Shown here piece by piece: positions 32,652 through 33,370 of a stretch of 33,370 bases of DNA. The position numbers and the translations under genes are program-made. Position 1 is the stretch's first letter. Each line of letters begins with the position of its first letter. The stretch lies in contig JABDCX010000023.1 of assembly GCA_013287915.1 (NCBI GenBank), forward strand, positions 1-33,370, written 5' to 3'. Origin of the DNA: Chlamydiota bacterium (GTDB lineage: Bacteria > Chlamydiota > Chlamydiia > Chlamydiales > Parachlamydiaceae). The notes under the pieces are model-generated. The model was not told where the DNA came from and did no database searches. It saw only the letters and a list, made by a program, of their open reading frames with translations.

Positions 32652-33370
32652 TTTGCGGCTTCCACGATTTTAAAGTCGCGCACCATGAGCTGAATGCTTT
32701 GACCTTGGTAATTGTTGATTTGAGGGGTAAATGCGACGCGCAAGACCATTTCCTTTTTGCGCAACGAGGAACTTTTTGCTGCTTTTCCGTAGGCAAAACC
32801 TTCAAGCATCCGGTCTCCCTGCTCGAGATAGAGCTTCAAATGGGTTTTGCTAATCACCTTGGAGGGCCAGGCCTGCTTGGCGTCAGCATATAGGACGGGT
32901 TGAGGGTTCTCATTGCCAAACGGCTCGAGTAGCTTAATCGATTCCATCATGTCGAATGTCAAATCTTGAAAACTGACCTCAGCATCAAGCATGAGTTTGG
33001 GAAAGACATCGGCATCTTTTAGCTTCTCTTCCGCTGCCGCAATGAAGCGCTTTTTAAACTCTTCGATATGCTTTTCCTTAATCGTCAACCCAGCGGCAAA
33101 ATCGTGACCTCCAAAGTTGATCAGCAAATCGCTGCACTGTTTCAACACATCGAGCAGAGGAAATTCAGGAATAGATCTCACAGATCCCTTTCCAATCTCT
33201 TTGTCGATGGCAATCACAATAGTAGGCTTATTGTAGATCTTTGAAATGCGCGTCGACAGAATCGCAATCACACCAGGATGCCATTTATCGGAGTGGATAA
33301 TGATCGCCTTTTTTTCCAAAATCTCGGGATGGGAGGTGACGAGCGTTTCCACTTCGGCAGACATCGTCCT
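32648..33370 (-). CDS. recJ: Single-strand exonuclease RecJ, C-terminal part (5' end outside the window)
   Basis: The frame is open to the window edge, and 240 codons of the 3' part are present. They contain the DHHA1 domain (KWHPGVIAILSTRISKIYNKPTIV, then GKGSVRS and FGGHDFAAGLTI). The C-terminal OB-fold domain follows (LLEPFGNENPQPV through to IQLMVRDFKIVEA). The catalytic DHH domain would lie upstream, outside the window. RecJ degrades single-stranded DNA 5' to 3' in recombination and mismatch repair. An ATG at 33364 is internal, not the start. From memory, recJ lies directly beside euo in Chlamydia trachomatis; here five genes separate them. Confidence 0.93.
   Translation of the reverse strand, partial: RTMSAEVETLVTSHPEILEKKAIIIHSDKWHPGVIAILSTRISKIYNKPTIVIAIDKEIGKGSVRSIPEFPLLDVLKQCSDLLINFGGHDFAAGLTIKEKHIEEFKKRFIAAAEEKLKDADVFPKLMLDAEVSFQDLTFDMMESIKLLEPFGNENPQPVLYADAKQAWPSKVISKTHLKLYLEQGDRMLEGFAYGKAAKSSSLRKKEMVLRVAFTPQINNYQGQSIQLMVRDFKIVEAAN

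Overview
The window looks like a chromosomal segment of an environmental chlamydia (Parachlamydiales-like, possibly near Waddliaceae; family-level placement is a guess). The main evidence is a Euo-type duplicated excisionase-like DNA-binding protein (25311-25739), flanked by a divergent Tsp-type S41 protease and, 7 kb further on, RecJ. From memory, tsp, euo and recJ are also close together in Chlamydia trachomatis (CT441, CT446, CT447), there with omcB/omcA/gltX between tsp and euo. Gene density is high, with tightly overlapping operons. No tRNA, rRNA, CRISPR array or transposase gene was found. No gene-free stretch exceeds about 330 bases.

Layout. 1-1.8 kb: partial rmuC and a MntA/HepT toxin-antitoxin pair whose toxin appears frameshifted near its start. 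1.8-4.0 kb: minus-strand operon pssA-PAP2 phosphatase-lexA. 4.2-8.5 kb: a large M16C zinc peptidase converging on a DUF4143 AAA+ ATPase whose mRNA leader carries four copies of a pyrimidine-rich repeat complementary to its own ribosome-binding site. 8.5-12.9 kb: an unusual operon of small coiled-coil membrane protein, NCS1 permease, DUF917 protein and hydantoinase/oxoprolinase. 12.4-14.3 kb: that small membrane protein and a diverged paralogue flank an outer-membrane beta-barrel gene. 14.4-15.2 kb: a peptide deformylase with a 175-bp, nearly full-length palindrome inserted in frame in its N-terminus, resembling Rickettsia palindromic elements. 15.2-23 kb: a catabolic block with 3-hydroxyacyl-CoA dehydrogenase, prpC-prpD (methylcitrate cycle), branched-chain 2-oxoacid dehydrogenase E1alpha/E1beta/E2, and a small transaldolase-family aldolase. 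23-25.8 kb: tsp and euo with readable promoters and terminators. 25.8-33.4 kb: epmA, a GNAT-like protein coupled to a histone-deacetylase-family enzyme, an 862-residue protein with kinase-like motifs and no recognised family, rlmD and partial recJ.

How it fits together. The prp and bkd genes suggest that branched-chain 2-oxoacids are oxidised to acyl-CoAs and propionyl-CoA, which condenses with oxaloacetate. The E3 subunit and PrpB are not in the window. The hydantoinase operon suggests uptake and opening of a cyclic amide. Five of six convergent gene pairs overlap at their stop codons. The sixth pair is separated by an inverted array of 9-bp units, and a related array lies upstream of the M16 peptidase gene.
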